Positions 42,577 through 53,600 of a DNA stretch of 64,000 bases are shown piece after piece. Each line of letters starts with the position of its first letter. Within the stretch, counting starts at the first letter, position 1. The notes beneath the pieces are model-generated. The model had not been told where the DNA came from. It saw only the letters and a program-made list of their open reading frames with translations, and did no database searches. The DNA comes from Chryseobacterium sp. Leaf201. Its GTDB lineage: Bacteria; Bacteroidota; Bacteroidia; Flavobacteriales; Weeksellaceae. The stretch spans positions 1-64,000 of the forward strand of contig NZ_LMKA01000068.1 in assembly GCF_001421435.1 (NCBI RefSeq). The letters run 5' to 3'. The position numbers were made by a program, and so were the translations under genes.

Positions 42577-43452
42577 TTAGATTGCAGAAGCAATAGCTAC
42601 CGAGGGATCTATTTTTTTGATCAGTCCCTGTAATGTTTTTCCCGGGCCTACTTCTACGAAATTAGCGGCTCCGTCTTTAATCATATTCTGAACTGACTGC
42701 GTCCATTTCACAGGGCCTGTTAACTGGGCAATCAGGTTTTTCTTAATCTCATCAGGATCAGAAACCGAAGTGGTGGTTATATTCTGGTATACCGGGATGG
42801 TTGCTTTCCTGAATTTTGTCTGCTCGATGGCTGCGGCCAGTCTTTCCTGTGCAGGCTGCATCAGCGGAGAATGGAATGCGCCGTTTACAGGCAGTAACAA
42901 TGCTCTTTTGGCACCTGCCTCCTTCATTTTCGCACAGGCTTCTTCAACGGCTGCCGTTTCTCCGGAAATCACAAGCTGCCCGGGACAGTTATAATTGGCA
43001 GGAACTACGATTCCGTTAACGGATGCGCAGATTTCCTCTACTTTAGCATCCTCCAATCCCAGAATAGCGGCCATTGAGCTCGGATTTGCATCACAGGCTG
43101 CCTGCATGGCTTTTGCTCTTTCGGAAACCAGTTTCAGGCCGTCGGTAAAAGATAAAACGCCGTTCGCAACCAGTGCTGAAAATTCTCCCAGCGAATGCCC
43201 TGCAACCATTTCGGCTCCGAGACCGTTTACCGCTTTAAGCGCAGCTACGGAATGGATGAAAATGGAAGGCTGGGTAACTTCAGTTTTCTTAAGATCTTCA
43301 TCCGTTCCGCTGAACATCATCGAAAGGATATCAAACCCTAAAATTTCATTGGCAGACTCCATCAGATCTTTAATATCTTTTCTGGAATCATACAGTTCTT
43401 TTCCCATTCCTACGAACTGAGACCCCTGGCCGGGAAATACAAGTGCTTTCAT
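42577..43452 (-). CDS. fabD: malonyl-CoA:ACP transacylase
   Basis: The 291-residue enzyme moves malonyl groups from CoA to acyl carrier protein for fatty-acid synthesis. It starts with FPGQGSQFVGMG, has the nucleophile Ser87 in GHSLG, Arg112 that binds malonyl carboxylate and the catalytic His194 in GAFHSPLM. Length and motifs are standard. It has its own promoter, and the GHMP kinase gene follows in the same transcript. Confidence 0.96.
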   Translation of the reverse strand: MKALVFPGQGSQFVGMGKELYDSRKDIKDLMESANEILGFDILSMMFSGTDEDLKKTEVTQPSIFIHSVAALKAVNGLGAEMVAGHSLGEFSALVANGVLSFTDGLKLVSERAKAMQAACDANPSSMAAILGLEDAKVEEICASVNGIVVPANYNCPGQLVISGETAAVEEACAKMKEAGAKRALLLPVNGAFHSPLMQPAQERLAAAIEQTKFRKATIPVYQNITTTSVSDPDEIKKNLIAQLTGPVKWTQSVQNMIKDGAANFVEVGPGKTLQGLIKKIDPSVAIASAI

Positions 43453-43472
43453 GTATTAATTTAAATATTTTG

Positions 43473-43480
43473 CAAATATA
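43473..43480 (-). promoter_or_regulatory. promoter box of fabD
   Basis: The minus strand reads TATATTTG followed by CA, 20 bases before the ATG. Confidence 0.6.
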
Positions 43481-43521
43481 AATATAATGTTAATAATCTT
43501 CTTTAAAACCAACGGATTGAT

Positions 43522-45465
43522 TTATGGAACTAACCGGATCACACGATAACCGGTATTGATATAAGCACCGTTTGCCTTTGATTTCACAAACTCAAATTTT
43601 GTCGCCAGCTGGGTCTGAACTTTGTTAATCTGCCTGAAGATTTCCCCTTTCCGGTTCTCTCTGGTCAGCATGTCATTCACAACATCAAAACCGATGATGG
43701 CATATTTAGGAGGTGTTTTACAGTATTTGCTTTTATAAGCAGCAAGAATCTCTTTTTCAAAGCTTCCTTCCGTGTTGATCTTGCGGTCCATCAGGTATAC
43801 CAGATTAGCCTGGCTGAGATCATCCACTTTCTTTTCAAAGACAGGGAAATAGTTCATACTGAACGCTTTTATGCCCTGTACTTCTTTAGATAAAGCAATC
43901 ACTCTGTTCGCAAAAGCCTCTCCTGTTGCATCATTATCACTTGCAAGAATGGCAATTACGGGAGCCGACTGGCCGGTCATCATATTCTGGTCCAGTTGGA
44001 TATCCGCAGGAGAAGACACCACTGTGATGTTGGCATTCTTCAGGTTTTTTTCAAGGCCTGCCTTGATATAGTTGGCATTTTCTTTTTTAGTACCGGATAC
44101 GATATAAATTTTCTGGTCTGAAAATGTAGATTTTACTTCGTCTACAATTTTATCAGCATACGTCTGGTCATTCGTTTCAATAATAATCAGGTTGCTGTAA
44201 TTGTACAATTCAGGGGAATTTGCGAAAGGAGCAACAATCGGTATTTTCTGATTTTTTGTAAAGTCTAAAACATCAACGACATTCGACTTAAAGAACGGCC
44301 CGATAATCAGGTCCGTGTTATCCGGATTTATTTGGGTCAGTGAATTACGGAAAGATCCTTCATTCCCTGAATCCACTATTTTTATATCTAGCTTCTGGCC
44401 GTTTCTGGCGTTTCTTTCAATAGCAAGCTTTGCTCCTGTCAGGAAATCCACAGCCATTGTTCTGTACTGGGTTTCATTAGTGCTGTACCCGAAAGGCAGC
44501 ATCAGGACTACGCTCAGCGCATCACCGCTTTTCTTCACATAAGCCGGATCAAGCTTTTTGATCTTTAAGACCATTCCGCTTTTTAACCCGTTGGACAACT
44601 CAGGGTTCAGAGCGATCAGCTCATCAATGGTAATTCCGAATTTATTTACGATAGAGAAAACGGTATCTCCCTGCAGAACGGTATAGGTTACATAGTCATC
44701 CGCAGTTCCTGTTACAACATTAGAGGAAGATCTCTCGTTGCCGGAGTCTACTTTTGTTTTTGGGTTGGCTGTTTCTCCAAAGATATCAGCTCCGGTATTT
44801 GTTTTTACACCGGACTTTGTAACTTTAATTGCTTCGCCGGGTTTAAGCCCTTTTTCTTCCAGGCCGGGGTTTAAGGCAAAAAGTTCTTCTCTGGTGATAT
44901 TGAACTGTCTTGAAATCCTGTAATAGTTATCTTTTTGCTGAACAATATATTCTCCTTCTGAAGCTTGTGCAACAGGGGCTTCAACAGCAGATTCTACTGA
45001 CTTTACCGGAGCCGTTACCGTGGGCTGCTGCTGGTTCCCTCCATATTTTTTAATGCTTTCAAGAGGCAGGGAAATCTCATCACCGATTTTCATGTGAGAA
45101 TCCAGCTCAGGATTAAGTTTCCTGAGATCTGTTTCCGAGATCCTGTACTGTTTTGTAATTCCGTAAATGGTCTGTTTCGGCAGAAGGACAATTGTTCCTG
45201 TCTTAGCATTATTCACCGCTTTCGGTACGGATACCGCTTTTGAAGCTGCAGCCGCCGCTTTCTCGTTGTTAAGCTTTAAAACTTCTCCGATGGCCAGTTT
45301 GCCGTCTTTCACAGACGGGTTAAGCTTAAGCAGCTCATCGACAGTCAGCCCATATTTTTTTGCAATATTATAAGGGGTATCGCCTTTTACAACGGTGTGC
45401 GATTTCTGAGCAGACACTCCCAAAACCATACATAAACTGGACAGAATAAAAAACCTCTTTATCAT
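43522..45465 (-). CDS. LysM-repeat protein with periplasmic-binding-like domain
   Basis: The 647-residue exported protein has a signal peptide (about residues 1-19). Four LysM-like modules follow: HTVVKGDTPYNIAKKYGL, IYGITKQYRISETDL, YIVQQKDNYYRISRQFNI and YTVLQGDTVFSIVNKFGI, each ending in a Leu-x-x-Asn-Pro turn. Residues from about 320 to the end resemble a type I periplasmic-binding fold (VVLMLPFGY, LIIGPFFKSNVVDVLDFTKNQKIPIVAPFANSPE). It should sit on peptidoglycan. Whether the C-terminal domain binds a ligand or is structural is open. It has its own promoter. Confidence 0.88.
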   Translation of the reverse strand: MIKRFFILSSLCMVLGVSAQKSHTVVKGDTPYNIAKKYGLTVDELLKLNPSVKDGKLAIGEVLKLNNEKAAAAASKAVSVPKAVNNAKTGTIVLLPKQTIYGITKQYRISETDLRKLNPELDSHMKIGDEISLPLESIKKYGGNQQQPTVTAPVKSVESAVEAPVAQASEGEYIVQQKDNYYRISRQFNITREELFALNPGLEEKGLKPGEAIKVTKSGVKTNTGADIFGETANPKTKVDSGNERSSSNVVTGTADDYVTYTVLQGDTVFSIVNKFGITIDELIALNPELSNGLKSGMVLKIKKLDPAYVKKSGDALSVVLMLPFGYSTNETQYRTMAVDFLTGAKLAIERNARNGQKLDIKIVDSGNEGSFRNSLTQINPDNTDLIIGPFFKSNVVDVLDFTKNQKIPIVAPFANSPELYNYSNLIIIETNDQTYADKIVDEVKSTFSDQKIYIVSGTKKENANYIKAGLEKNLKNANITVVSSPADIQLDQNMMTGQSAPVIAILASDNDATGEAFANRVIALSKEVQGIKAFSMNYFPVFEKKVDDLSQANLVYLMDRKINTEGSFEKEILAAYKSKYCKTPPKYAIIGFDVVNDMLTRENRKGEIFRQINKVQTQLATKFEFVKSKANGAYINTGYRVIRLVP

Positions 45466-45483
45466 ATTGGATCATTATAAGTA

Positions 45484-45491
45484 CAAAAATA
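45484..45491 (-). promoter_or_regulatory. promoter box of the LysM gene
   Basis: The minus strand reads TATTTTTG, 18 bases before the ATG at 45465, leaving a leader of about 12 bases. Confidence 0.6.
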
Positions 45492-45502
45492 CTTCTTTAA
45501 AA

Positions 45503-47089
45503 TTAAATGGCAACAATTATTAGTTTTGACTCATCTATTTGCATTTCTTCTAAACAAGTCCCGATCCAGGAATATCCGTGGTCTGCAAAGAAGACACTGA
45601 AATTATATACCCTTTCCTGCCAGTTCTTGGAAGGATGTACTTCCAAAAACAGGTTTTCCAGTCTTTCCAGCAGTTCATTTTTTTTAATTTTTTCTGCATG
45701 GAGAAGACGCTTCTTCATCCTCCGGAACGATTTTAATTGCCTTACTTCTTCCGCTTTCACCATGTTCCCGAAAGATTTCTCAGTGGTTTCGGCGGCTGCT
45801 TTTAATTCGGAAAACTGACTGATCAGCATATTTTCTTTTTCTTCCAGCAGATCAAGAACAGCATTATTATCCAGTATTTTGTTATTGGTAATTGCTGTAA
45901 AGTTCTGAAAGAAATCTTCTGTCCTGAGACCCAGCTTTTCAATTTTGCCCAGTGTTTTTTCCTTTAAAAACAGCATGGAGTTCCTTGGGATTAAAACAGG
46001 GAAAGGAATATTGATTTTCGTAAAATAATCTTTAAGTTCCAGCCAGTACATGATTTCGGCATTGCCTCCGATATATGCCAGATTCGGCAAAACGGTTTCC
46101 TGATATACCGGACGCATCAGGGCGTTCGGGCTGAATTTCTCAGGATGACGGTCCAGTTCAGCTAAGATTTCTTCTTCTGTAAACTGAATATCTGTGTCTA
46201 CGAATCTATATTTCTGACTGTCAAATTCAATTCTGTCCCGGGTTTCGGAAAGGTAAAATAAATTAATTTCACGTGGATTTACCTGGACTTTCCCGTATTT
46301 TCCCGTTAAGAAATCTACTTTTTCTTTTGATGTTTTATATAAGCTGAAATTAAGGAGTTCATCCCTGAACGTTTCTTTAACCTGATTTTTCAATTCTTTT
46401 GCATCTCCGTCAATCATCAGCAATCCGAATTCCGAAAACAGGCGGTTAACCAACGTTTTAATGGCTTCCGTTAATGTATTTCCGGATTTGTATGCTTCTT
46501 TCAGCATGAGGATCAGCTCGGTTCCGAATACATAGTCTTTAAATTCCTTCTCGAACTCTGAGATGAAAAATGTGTCATTGACTTTTATCCTTCCCACTGC
46601 ACTACCCGGTTTCTCATTAATTTCGTAATAACCGCTTTCCGTTTTAAAATGGTTGATTTCTGCAAAATCATGGTCTTCGGAAGCCATCCAGTATATGGGG
46701 ACAAAATTAAAGTCGGGAAAGTTCTGTTTTAAATAAGAGCAGGTTTTAATGGTCTGCAGGATTTTATATACAAAAAAGGCAGGTCCCGAAAAAAGGTTCA
46801 GCTGATGGCCGGTGGTAATGGTAAATGTATTGATCTGTTTCAGGCTTTCAAGGTTTTCTCTCTGTTTTGAGGAAAGTTCAAGGCCTGACATTTGGTTTTC
46901 CAGCGTTTCTGCAAGCACTTTTCTCTGGTCCGGAGTAAAAGAGCCCTGTTTTAAATGAATCTGATTTTTAAAATGATCTAAAGAGAATGTATGTTCTTCA
47001 AATCCTTCAATTTTATGATTCAGAAAGTCTTTTACCAATTGGGGAATGCTTTCTATTTTCTGGAATGATATTTTATGAATCGTTTTCAA
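45503..47089 (-). CDS. bshC: bacillithiol biosynthesis cysteine-adding enzyme BshC
   Basis: The 528-residue protein matches BshC: LNHKIEG, FTITTGHQLNLFSGPAFFVYKILQTI, FVPIYWMASEDHDFAEINHF and NLAYIGGNAEIMYWLELKDYF, with a long coiled coil in the C-terminal half. BshC adds cysteine to glucosaminyl-malate in the last step of bacillithiol synthesis. It implies that this organism uses bacillithiol as its low-molecular-weight thiol. It lies 12 bases after the porin gene, so the two share a transcript. Confidence 0.94.
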   Translation of the reverse strand: MKTIHKISFQKIESIPQLVKDFLNHKIEGFEEHTFSLDHFKNQIHLKQGSFTPDQRKVLAETLENQMSGLELSSKQRENLESLKQINTFTITTGHQLNLFSGPAFFVYKILQTIKTCSYLKQNFPDFNFVPIYWMASEDHDFAEINHFKTESGYYEINEKPGSAVGRIKVNDTFFISEFEKEFKDYVFGTELILMLKEAYKSGNTLTEAIKTLVNRLFSEFGLLMIDGDAKELKNQVKETFRDELLNFSLYKTSKEKVDFLTGKYGKVQVNPREINLFYLSETRDRIEFDSQKYRFVDTDIQFTEEEILAELDRHPEKFSPNALMRPVYQETVLPNLAYIGGNAEIMYWLELKDYFTKINIPFPVLIPRNSMLFLKEKTLGKIEKLGLRTEDFFQNFTAITNNKILDNNAVLDLLEEKENMLISQFSELKAAAETTEKSFGNMVKAEEVRQLKSFRRMKKRLLHAEKIKKNELLERLENLFLEVHPSKNWQERVYNFSVFFADHGYSWIGTCLEEMQIDESKLIIVAI

Positions 47090-47101
47090 CTGTGATACGT
47101 T

Positions 47102-49033
47102 TTAGTTGAACAAATACCATACAATCCCTAAGTTCAGCCTGAAATCATAGACCGGATAACTTGGAAATGCATATGCTTTGTTGTGTGAAATTACGGTGCT
47201 GATCTGCTGGCCTTCGATAAAGAAGAACATTTTTTTAACTTTCATATTAAAGTAGATATCAGCAATCGGCTGCCCGCCAATGGAAAATGAATTGGAATCA
47301 GGAAGGATATATTCGTTAAGAACCGGAAAGTATTCTCTTGATGCAAATTTTGAAAAGTAATATACTTTAAGTCCCGCCTGGATTTCTGCGGCATTTTTAA
47401 ATGCTTTTGACTGGAAAAAGAAATTGGCACAGCCGATAAATCCCGGCAGAGGCAAGAGATCTTTGTTGGTTAATACATTCTGGAACTGTAGCCTTGTATT
47501 CAAATGGAATTTCCCATAGCTGAAAGTGGCATCCCCTCCAATCTGCGAAATATTTACCGGGCTCTCGCTTTGCTTCGGCATGGCATCAGCATCAAAATAG
47601 GTATAATTTTCAATCCTGAAATAATTGGCAAATAATTCTGTCTTGAACCATTTTAGATTGATATTTCCTCCGATTTCCATAACCGACTGGTTTTTTGCAT
47701 CCGGTAAGTAATAATTAAAGTTCCTGTAGACTGAAGTGTTCGCTAAATAATTAAATGAAGGATAAGCACTCTGGAAATTTACTTTTGCATTGACAAAGTA
47801 ATCTTTAATAGGTTCAAATTTTAAGTTGTTTGCCGTTCTGAGATATGTTCCAAACCGGCTGCCGTTTGAAAACTCCAGGAAGGAATTGACCTGAACTTTG
47901 TCGAAAAGCCTGATCTGTAAATTCCCTACAGCTCCGATTCTGGCTTCTTTTATTTCCCCTGAAAGACTGAAGTCGGGCGAAATGATTTCTGATGTCCCGA
48001 ACTTAATCATCTGATAGCGGGCTCCGGCATCAAGTTTAAATTTTTCATTGTCCCATACCAAACTTAAGGTATTGCTGAAATTATCGGAGTATTTTTTAGA
48101 GGTAAGCGAGGCTCCGTTTACCAGGTCTGCCACCGTGTCAAACCAATAGCTTTCCGGTGAACCCTGGGTATAATAATATTTATTTCCCTGATGAGAAAGG
48201 GTATGCCTTATTTTAAAAGGAATCTTATCTGAATTGAAAGGTGCGAACTGATGCGTCAGGTAATATCTCCTGTAAGAAAACTGAGAACTGGAAGACGCCA
48301 GGTTCACCTGCATATTCTGCCGGTTCCTGGAATCGCTGTTGCCATTCTGGAAAAGACTGTCTACTGCTATTCCCCCGCTTTCCTGATTGTTTACATTCTG
48401 GTGCAAATAATGGGCAAACAATTCATAGTTTCCGCTTTTTGAAACATAATGCCCCGAAAACAAAGTATTGTTATTGGCCGCTAACGAGTTCCTGTACATT
48501 CCCTGCGAACGCAGCCCGGTATATTCCAGTGCAAAGTTGAACCTTTTCCCGATATTCTGAGTGTAGGTTGAATGTAAAGCCGCACCGTTTTTCATAGCAT
48601 TATGATAAACGAAAGTGGCAGTCGGGGTTTTCACATCATAATAACGGATGTCATTGACTCCCAGAATCCCATAAGATTTATGAGCCGGCAACAGTGACAG
48701 ATTCTGTTCGGGATTAACCTCATACGACAGAGGGTTAAAGCCTGCCCCGATGTTGGCCACCTGTACCCGTCCGAAATTATCTCTGTTGTTATACTGCGAG
48801 AAAATATAGGTCTTGTTAAACGTCATTACCGTATCAAACACTTTCTTCTCCGAGAACTGGGTCTGGTACAGATAATCATTGATGGTCGGCTTGAATATCT
48901 TCAGGGAATCTTTCTTCCCTGAGTCAATCACCAAGGTGTCCTGTTTCGGAAGCTGATTGGCGTCTGTTTTGTTGACTACCTGGGCTTTCGCAGTGAGGCT
49001 GAGGAAGAGTATGATGGAAAGGATGTACTTCAT
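47102..49033 (-). CDS. putative porin (Porin_10 type outer-membrane beta-barrel)
   Basis: The 643-residue protein has a signal peptide (cleavage after AKAQ near residue 18), a Lys/Asp-rich linker and long alternating beta strands with aromatic girdles (NIGAGFNPLSYEVNPEQNLSLLPAHKSYGIL and FVYHNAMKNGAALHSTYTQNIG), ending in phenylalanine-asparagine (WYLFN) as outer-membrane barrels often do. It matches the 'putative porin' family of Bacteroidota. The transported solute is unknown. It precedes bshC in an operon. Confidence 0.88.
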   Translation of the reverse strand: MKYILSIILFLSLTAKAQVVNKTDANQLPKQDTLVIDSGKKDSLKIFKPTINDYLYQTQFSEKKVFDTVMTFNKTYIFSQYNNRDNFGRVQVANIGAGFNPLSYEVNPEQNLSLLPAHKSYGILGVNDIRYYDVKTPTATFVYHNAMKNGAALHSTYTQNIGKRFNFALEYTGLRSQGMYRNSLAANNNTLFSGHYVSKSGNYELFAHYLHQNVNNQESGGIAVDSLFQNGNSDSRNRQNMQVNLASSSSQFSYRRYYLTHQFAPFNSDKIPFKIRHTLSHQGNKYYYTQGSPESYWFDTVADLVNGASLTSKKYSDNFSNTLSLVWDNEKFKLDAGARYQMIKFGTSEIISPDFSLSGEIKEARIGAVGNLQIRLFDKVQVNSFLEFSNGSRFGTYLRTANNLKFEPIKDYFVNAKVNFQSAYPSFNYLANTSVYRNFNYYLPDAKNQSVMEIGGNINLKWFKTELFANYFRIENYTYFDADAMPKQSESPVNISQIGGDATFSYGKFHLNTRLQFQNVLTNKDLLPLPGFIGCANFFFQSKAFKNAAEIQAGLKVYYFSKFASREYFPVLNEYILPDSNSFSIGGQPIADIYFNMKVKKMFFFIEGQQISTVISHNKAYAFPSYPVYDFRLNLGIVWYLFN

Positions 49034-49049
49034 TATAAACTTTGTAGGG

Positions 49050-49057
49050 CAAATTTA
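49050..49057 (-). promoter_or_regulatory. promoter box of the porin-bshC operon
   Basis: The minus strand reads TAAATTTG, 17 bases before the ATG. It sits directly against the T run of the terminator that ends the SusCD transcript, so the -33 region lies inside that hairpin. Confidence 0.55.
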
Positions 49058-49060
49058 ATA

Positions 49061-49094
49061 AAAAAAAGGCTGCCTCGCTTTCGAGACAGCTTTT
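49061..49094 (-). terminator. intrinsic terminator of the SusCD unit
   Basis: GCTGCCTCG and CGAGACAGC (one mismatch) form the stem with A and T tracts extending it. Read on the minus strand it ends in seven T residues. Confidence 0.85.
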
Positions 49095-49136
49095 AACTTA
49101 CAAATAGATAGTATATTTAAAAACTTCTATTATTTA

Positions 49137-50594
49137 TTAAAAATTAGGATTATTTAAAATTTCTTCTTGAGGAATTTTTAAAGATACTCTATCATCATTA
49201 TATGGAAATGATTGTCCTACGTAAAACAGATGGTTGGAACCTCTTGTAACTGTAGCTTTATTTCTTTTAAATGCTAGATAAGATTTACCCTCACCCCAAA
49301 ACTCTAAACGAGTATTCTTATAAATTTCATTCTGTAAAGCTGTACCACTTAGTGCATCAATATATGAAACATCTGTCTGCCTGTTTAATAAATAATTCTT
49401 AAGAATTGTTTTAGCCTCACCTTCCTGGCCTGACTTAGCAAGTGATTCTGCTGCTAGCAAATAAAACTCATCTACTCTCATATAGATATAGTCAGTAGTA
49501 ACTTGTCTCTGCCCTTGTCCAACCCTGTTTGGATCAAAAAACTTATTGCCAGGATAATTCTGTGAAGGATTTGTTACAACAAACTGATTTCTTCTAATAT
49601 CATCAGTTCTCATACTATTATATAATCCCAAATCTATACCTTTTCTGGTTCCAACAGAAGCATAACTATATGTAAATACATCTATCTGACCCCACCAGCT
49701 AACAAGATCTAAGCCATTAACTACTTCAATATTAAAGCCCCACATCCAGCTTGGAGTAGTCAATGAATTAAATCCACCACCACTTGGCGTAGCACCTGGA
49801 GCCTGGACCATTCTCACAGCTTGAGCTCTAGTAGTTACTGGATATCCATAATTGGCAATAATATCTTTAGATAAAGCTGCCGCTTGTACAGATTGTTCCA
49901 TAGCTGCATATGTATATGCTAAAAGTCCCTTTGCTACACCTTGATCAATCATTCCTTTATTTGCCCTATCAAAGCCATCTAAATAGTTAACAGCCTTCGT
50001 TAAATCATCAACAATAAGAGCATATACTTCTGCTTGTGTAGATTTTGGTGCAGCAGGCATTTGTGGCTTCGTATATACAGGGATAGCCGCTTCGGATGCA
50101 TTATATCCTTTTGTATAGAATTGCATTAAATAAAAGTACGCATATGCACGTAAGGCCTTCGCTTGACCCATTGCAAATTTATCTGTATCTGATGCTGGAA
50201 CTGAATCTGTTCCTCCAAGTGCATCAATTACATCGTTAGCTCCTGCAATAATTCTATAATAATATCTCCATGGTTTATAGTTTACTGTATTAGTAAAATC
50301 TACCTGACCAGCCATATTGGCTATGTTAACATACCATCCATAATTCACAGCTTCAAGAGCCATATCCTGCGAAAGAAGGTCACTATATATATCGTATCCT
50401 TTTTGTCCAAAATCATCATGATCTAAATTAGTACCTCCAGTTCCTGTATTAATCATCATCAGGTATAAACCATTTAATTTGGTTTGTGCAGGTGCATCTC
50501 CTATAGTCTCAGTTGGTGCACTGTCAAGAAATTCTTCGCGACATGAAACTGTTAATGTAGCCAATGCTATACTTAATAATAATATCTTTTTCAT
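49137..50594 (-). CDS. SusD/RagB-family nutrient-binding outer-membrane lipoprotein
   Basis: The 485-residue protein has a lipoprotein signal (TVSC, cysteine at residue 18) followed by REEFLDSAPTET, the typical SusD N-terminus, and TPR-like helices (DKFAMGQAKALRAYAYFYLMQFY, AEVYALIVDDLTKAVNYL). SusD proteins form the lid over the SusC channel and bind a glycan, peptide or other large nutrient. No hydrolase or regulator lies next to the pair, so the substrate cannot be inferred. It lies 12 bases after the SusC gene. Confidence 0.93.
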   Translation of the reverse strand: MKKILLLSIALATLTVSCREEFLDSAPTETIGDAPAQTKLNGLYLMMINTGTGGTNLDHDDFGQKGYDIYSDLLSQDMALEAVNYGWYVNIANMAGQVDFTNTVNYKPWRYYYRIIAGANDVIDALGGTDSVPASDTDKFAMGQAKALRAYAYFYLMQFYTKGYNASEAAIPVYTKPQMPAAPKSTQAEVYALIVDDLTKAVNYLDGFDRANKGMIDQGVAKGLLAYTYAAMEQSVQAAALSKDIIANYGYPVTTRAQAVRMVQAPGATPSGGGFNSLTTPSWMWGFNIEVVNGLDLVSWWGQIDVFTYSYASVGTRKGIDLGLYNSMRTDDIRRNQFVVTNPSQNYPGNKFFDPNRVGQGQRQVTTDYIYMRVDEFYLLAAESLAKSGQEGEAKTILKNYLLNRQTDVSYIDALSGTALQNEIYKNTRLEFWGEGKSYLAFKRNKATVTRGSNHLFYVGQSFPYNDDRVSLKIPQEEILNNPNF

Positions 50595-50606
50595 TTTATT
50601 TACTTA

Positions 50607-53600
50607 TTAAAAATTAATTTTTGCTCCAAATGTAATTGTTGAAAGCGGTGAATAATTGTAAGTATTAGTACCCCCAGTTTCAGATACACTTGGGTTAAAA
50701 CCTTTCCTTTTACTTGCAATCCATAGATTATCTCCGCTTACAAATAGACTGAAACCTGTCATTCCAATAGAATTTACAAATTCTTGTGGAAGATTATAAC
50801 CTAAACGAATATTATTTAGAGCAATATAATCAGACTTTACTAAGAATCTGCTTGATCTTGATGCAAAGTTTACATCAGCTGCATAATTGGAAGACATTCT
50901 TGGAACATCAGTAATATCACCAGGATTCTGCCATCTGTTTAAAATATCCGTATGCCAATTATTTGTCCCTACTTGTCCATTAGCCATCAATCCCGCATAG
51001 GCAGAATCATAAGCATAACCACCAATACTGTATAAAAATTGTACGCCTAATGTAAATGATTTAAAACCAAAATCAAGATTAAATGCACCTCTTATATCTG
51101 GTATAGCAGATTTATCTAAGAACTTTTGAGTGGCTTGAGCGTAAACTTCAGTAACGCCTGTTCTTATATCAGCATTAGGATTTTGAGCTTGATATTCATG
51201 CAATGATGCAATTTGCTCGCCTGCATCAAAAACTCCATTTCCATTATTATCTGTATAATTAACATACCACTGAGCAGCTCCTGTTGCAGAATTTACTCCT
51301 GCATATTCTCTCATATAATAATCATATAAAGATCTTCCTTCAGTTCTTCCGAATCCAGCTTCAGATAAATCAATAATTTTTCTTTGCCCTGTACTTGCAT
51401 CAAATGGCATTCTCGTAATTTTATTACGCAAGAACTCACCATTCACACCAAAATCAAGGAAAATATCTTTTTTATTGATGATATGAGCCTTTAATGTAAA
51501 TTCAATACCTTCATTAACCATATTACCATCATTAACTTTTAGGATTGCATTTCCTGTAGATGGTGCTAATCTAGTATCGAAAATCAGATTATCAGTTTTT
51601 CTGTTATAATAATCAACATCAAGTTCAATTGCTCTATTCTTAAACAAGCCTAACTCCATACCTACCTGGAAAACTTTAAATTTTTCCCAAGTTAAAACAG
51701 GATAACCACTCCTATCATATGTTGCTCCCGGAAGTCCCATAAAGTTTCCTGGATTGTAAACATTATATCCAGGGTAGTATCCTACTCCACCTTGATCCCC
51801 TACAGTACCATAGCTTCCTTTTAGTTTTAAGTTAGTAATAGTTTTATTATCCGATAAGAAATTTTCTTTTGTTACTAACCATCCTAAACCCGCAGATGCA
51901 AACGTATCCCATTTGTCATTCAAAAATCTTGAAGAACCATCTCTTCTTACCGATCCATTAAAGAAATATTTACCTTTGTAATCATATGTTAACTGACCAA
52001 AGAAACTTTCTAAAGCGTAATTGTTTGTAAATGAACTTGACAGAGATTCTCCAATTCCTAAATTCAACTCAGGAATCATATCAATAATGTTTGGTCTCCC
52101 TGCAGATAAAAATTTCTGTTCCCAATTACTATTCTCATGAGCAACAAAAGCCATTATACTATGATCTCCAAACTTCTTATTAAACCGCAATAACTGTAAC
52201 CAGTTATAAGACATTAATTCTGTTTTAGTCTTATAGATATACCCATTCTGGCTTGCCGCACTACCATAAAAAGGATTTTCTATCTGATCATTGCTATTAT
52301 TATAATATTGGCCACCAATTCTTGTTTCAAAACTTAAAAACTTAGTGATATCAGCTTTTAAAAACATATTGGCATTAATCTCATGCTTATAAAACTTATT
52401 AAGATTATTAGTAGCATCTCCAATTGAATTTGTTAATCCTCCAAAACCTCTCCCATTAGGCCCGTCTCCATAGTCAAATTCACTCCCGCCAAAATGAGGG
52501 TCAGGAATTTTATTTCCAGCTGCATCACGTTTAAACAAAGGATATATGGAAGGAATATTATCAACAAACCAAAAAATACTCCCGGAATCGCTGGTTTGTC
52601 CATTTCTGTTTGCTTTTGAGTAGGCATATCCTAAATTAAAATCCCCTTTCAACCATGGTCTTGCCTGATGACTTAGATTTAATCTACCTGTATATCTTTC
52701 AAAATCAGAATTAATAGAATAACCTTTATCACTTAAATATCCAATATTAGTATAAAACGTTGTTTTACCACTACCTCCACTTATACTTAAATTATTTTCT
52801 GTTCTCGCCGAAGTCTGGAAAGCATAATCTTCCCAATTTTCGGGATCATATAATCTAGCGGATCCTGGCCTTACTTGTCCTGTAACAGGATCAATTAATT
52901 GGGCTGTAGGTGTTCCCCATATATTATAATCTGCACTTATTCCACCATTGCTAAAAAGATTTGTATTAGCATACGCAGTAGGATCAGCTTGGCCTAATAA
53001 TCTCCCACGATTTCTCAAAGCTTGCCAACTTAATCCAGCATACTCTTCAGGGGATTTTATTGTTGAATATCTTGGAAGTAATGCCATATTAAAACCAACT
53101 TTAGATTCAAGTTGTATGACAGACTTATTAGATCTTCCTTTTTTAGTATTCATAACCACTACACCATTAGCACCTCTTGCACCATAGATAGAAGTTGCTG
53201 TAGCATCTTTAAGAATTATCATATTCTCAATATCTTCAGGGTTAATAGCGCTTATATTCCCTGTATATGGCATACCATCTAATACATATAATGGTGCTCT
53301 GTTCCCACTTACTGATCCAAATCCTCTGATACGAATTGTTGCATCTGTACCAGGTTGTCCTGATGTATTAATAACTCTAACACCAGCAGATTCTCCAGCA
53401 AGCGCCTGACTTACTGAAGATACATTTTTTGAATCAATCGCTTTGGCATCAACTTTGGATGCAGTTCCTACATAGCTTTCTTTTGGAACTTGGCTATATC
53501 CAATCATTACAACCTCTTCAATTTCGGTTTCTTTAGTAGCCGTATCACCCGGTTTCTGCTGGGCAAAAGCTATTTGTCCTGTAAAAAACAGTACTCCAGC

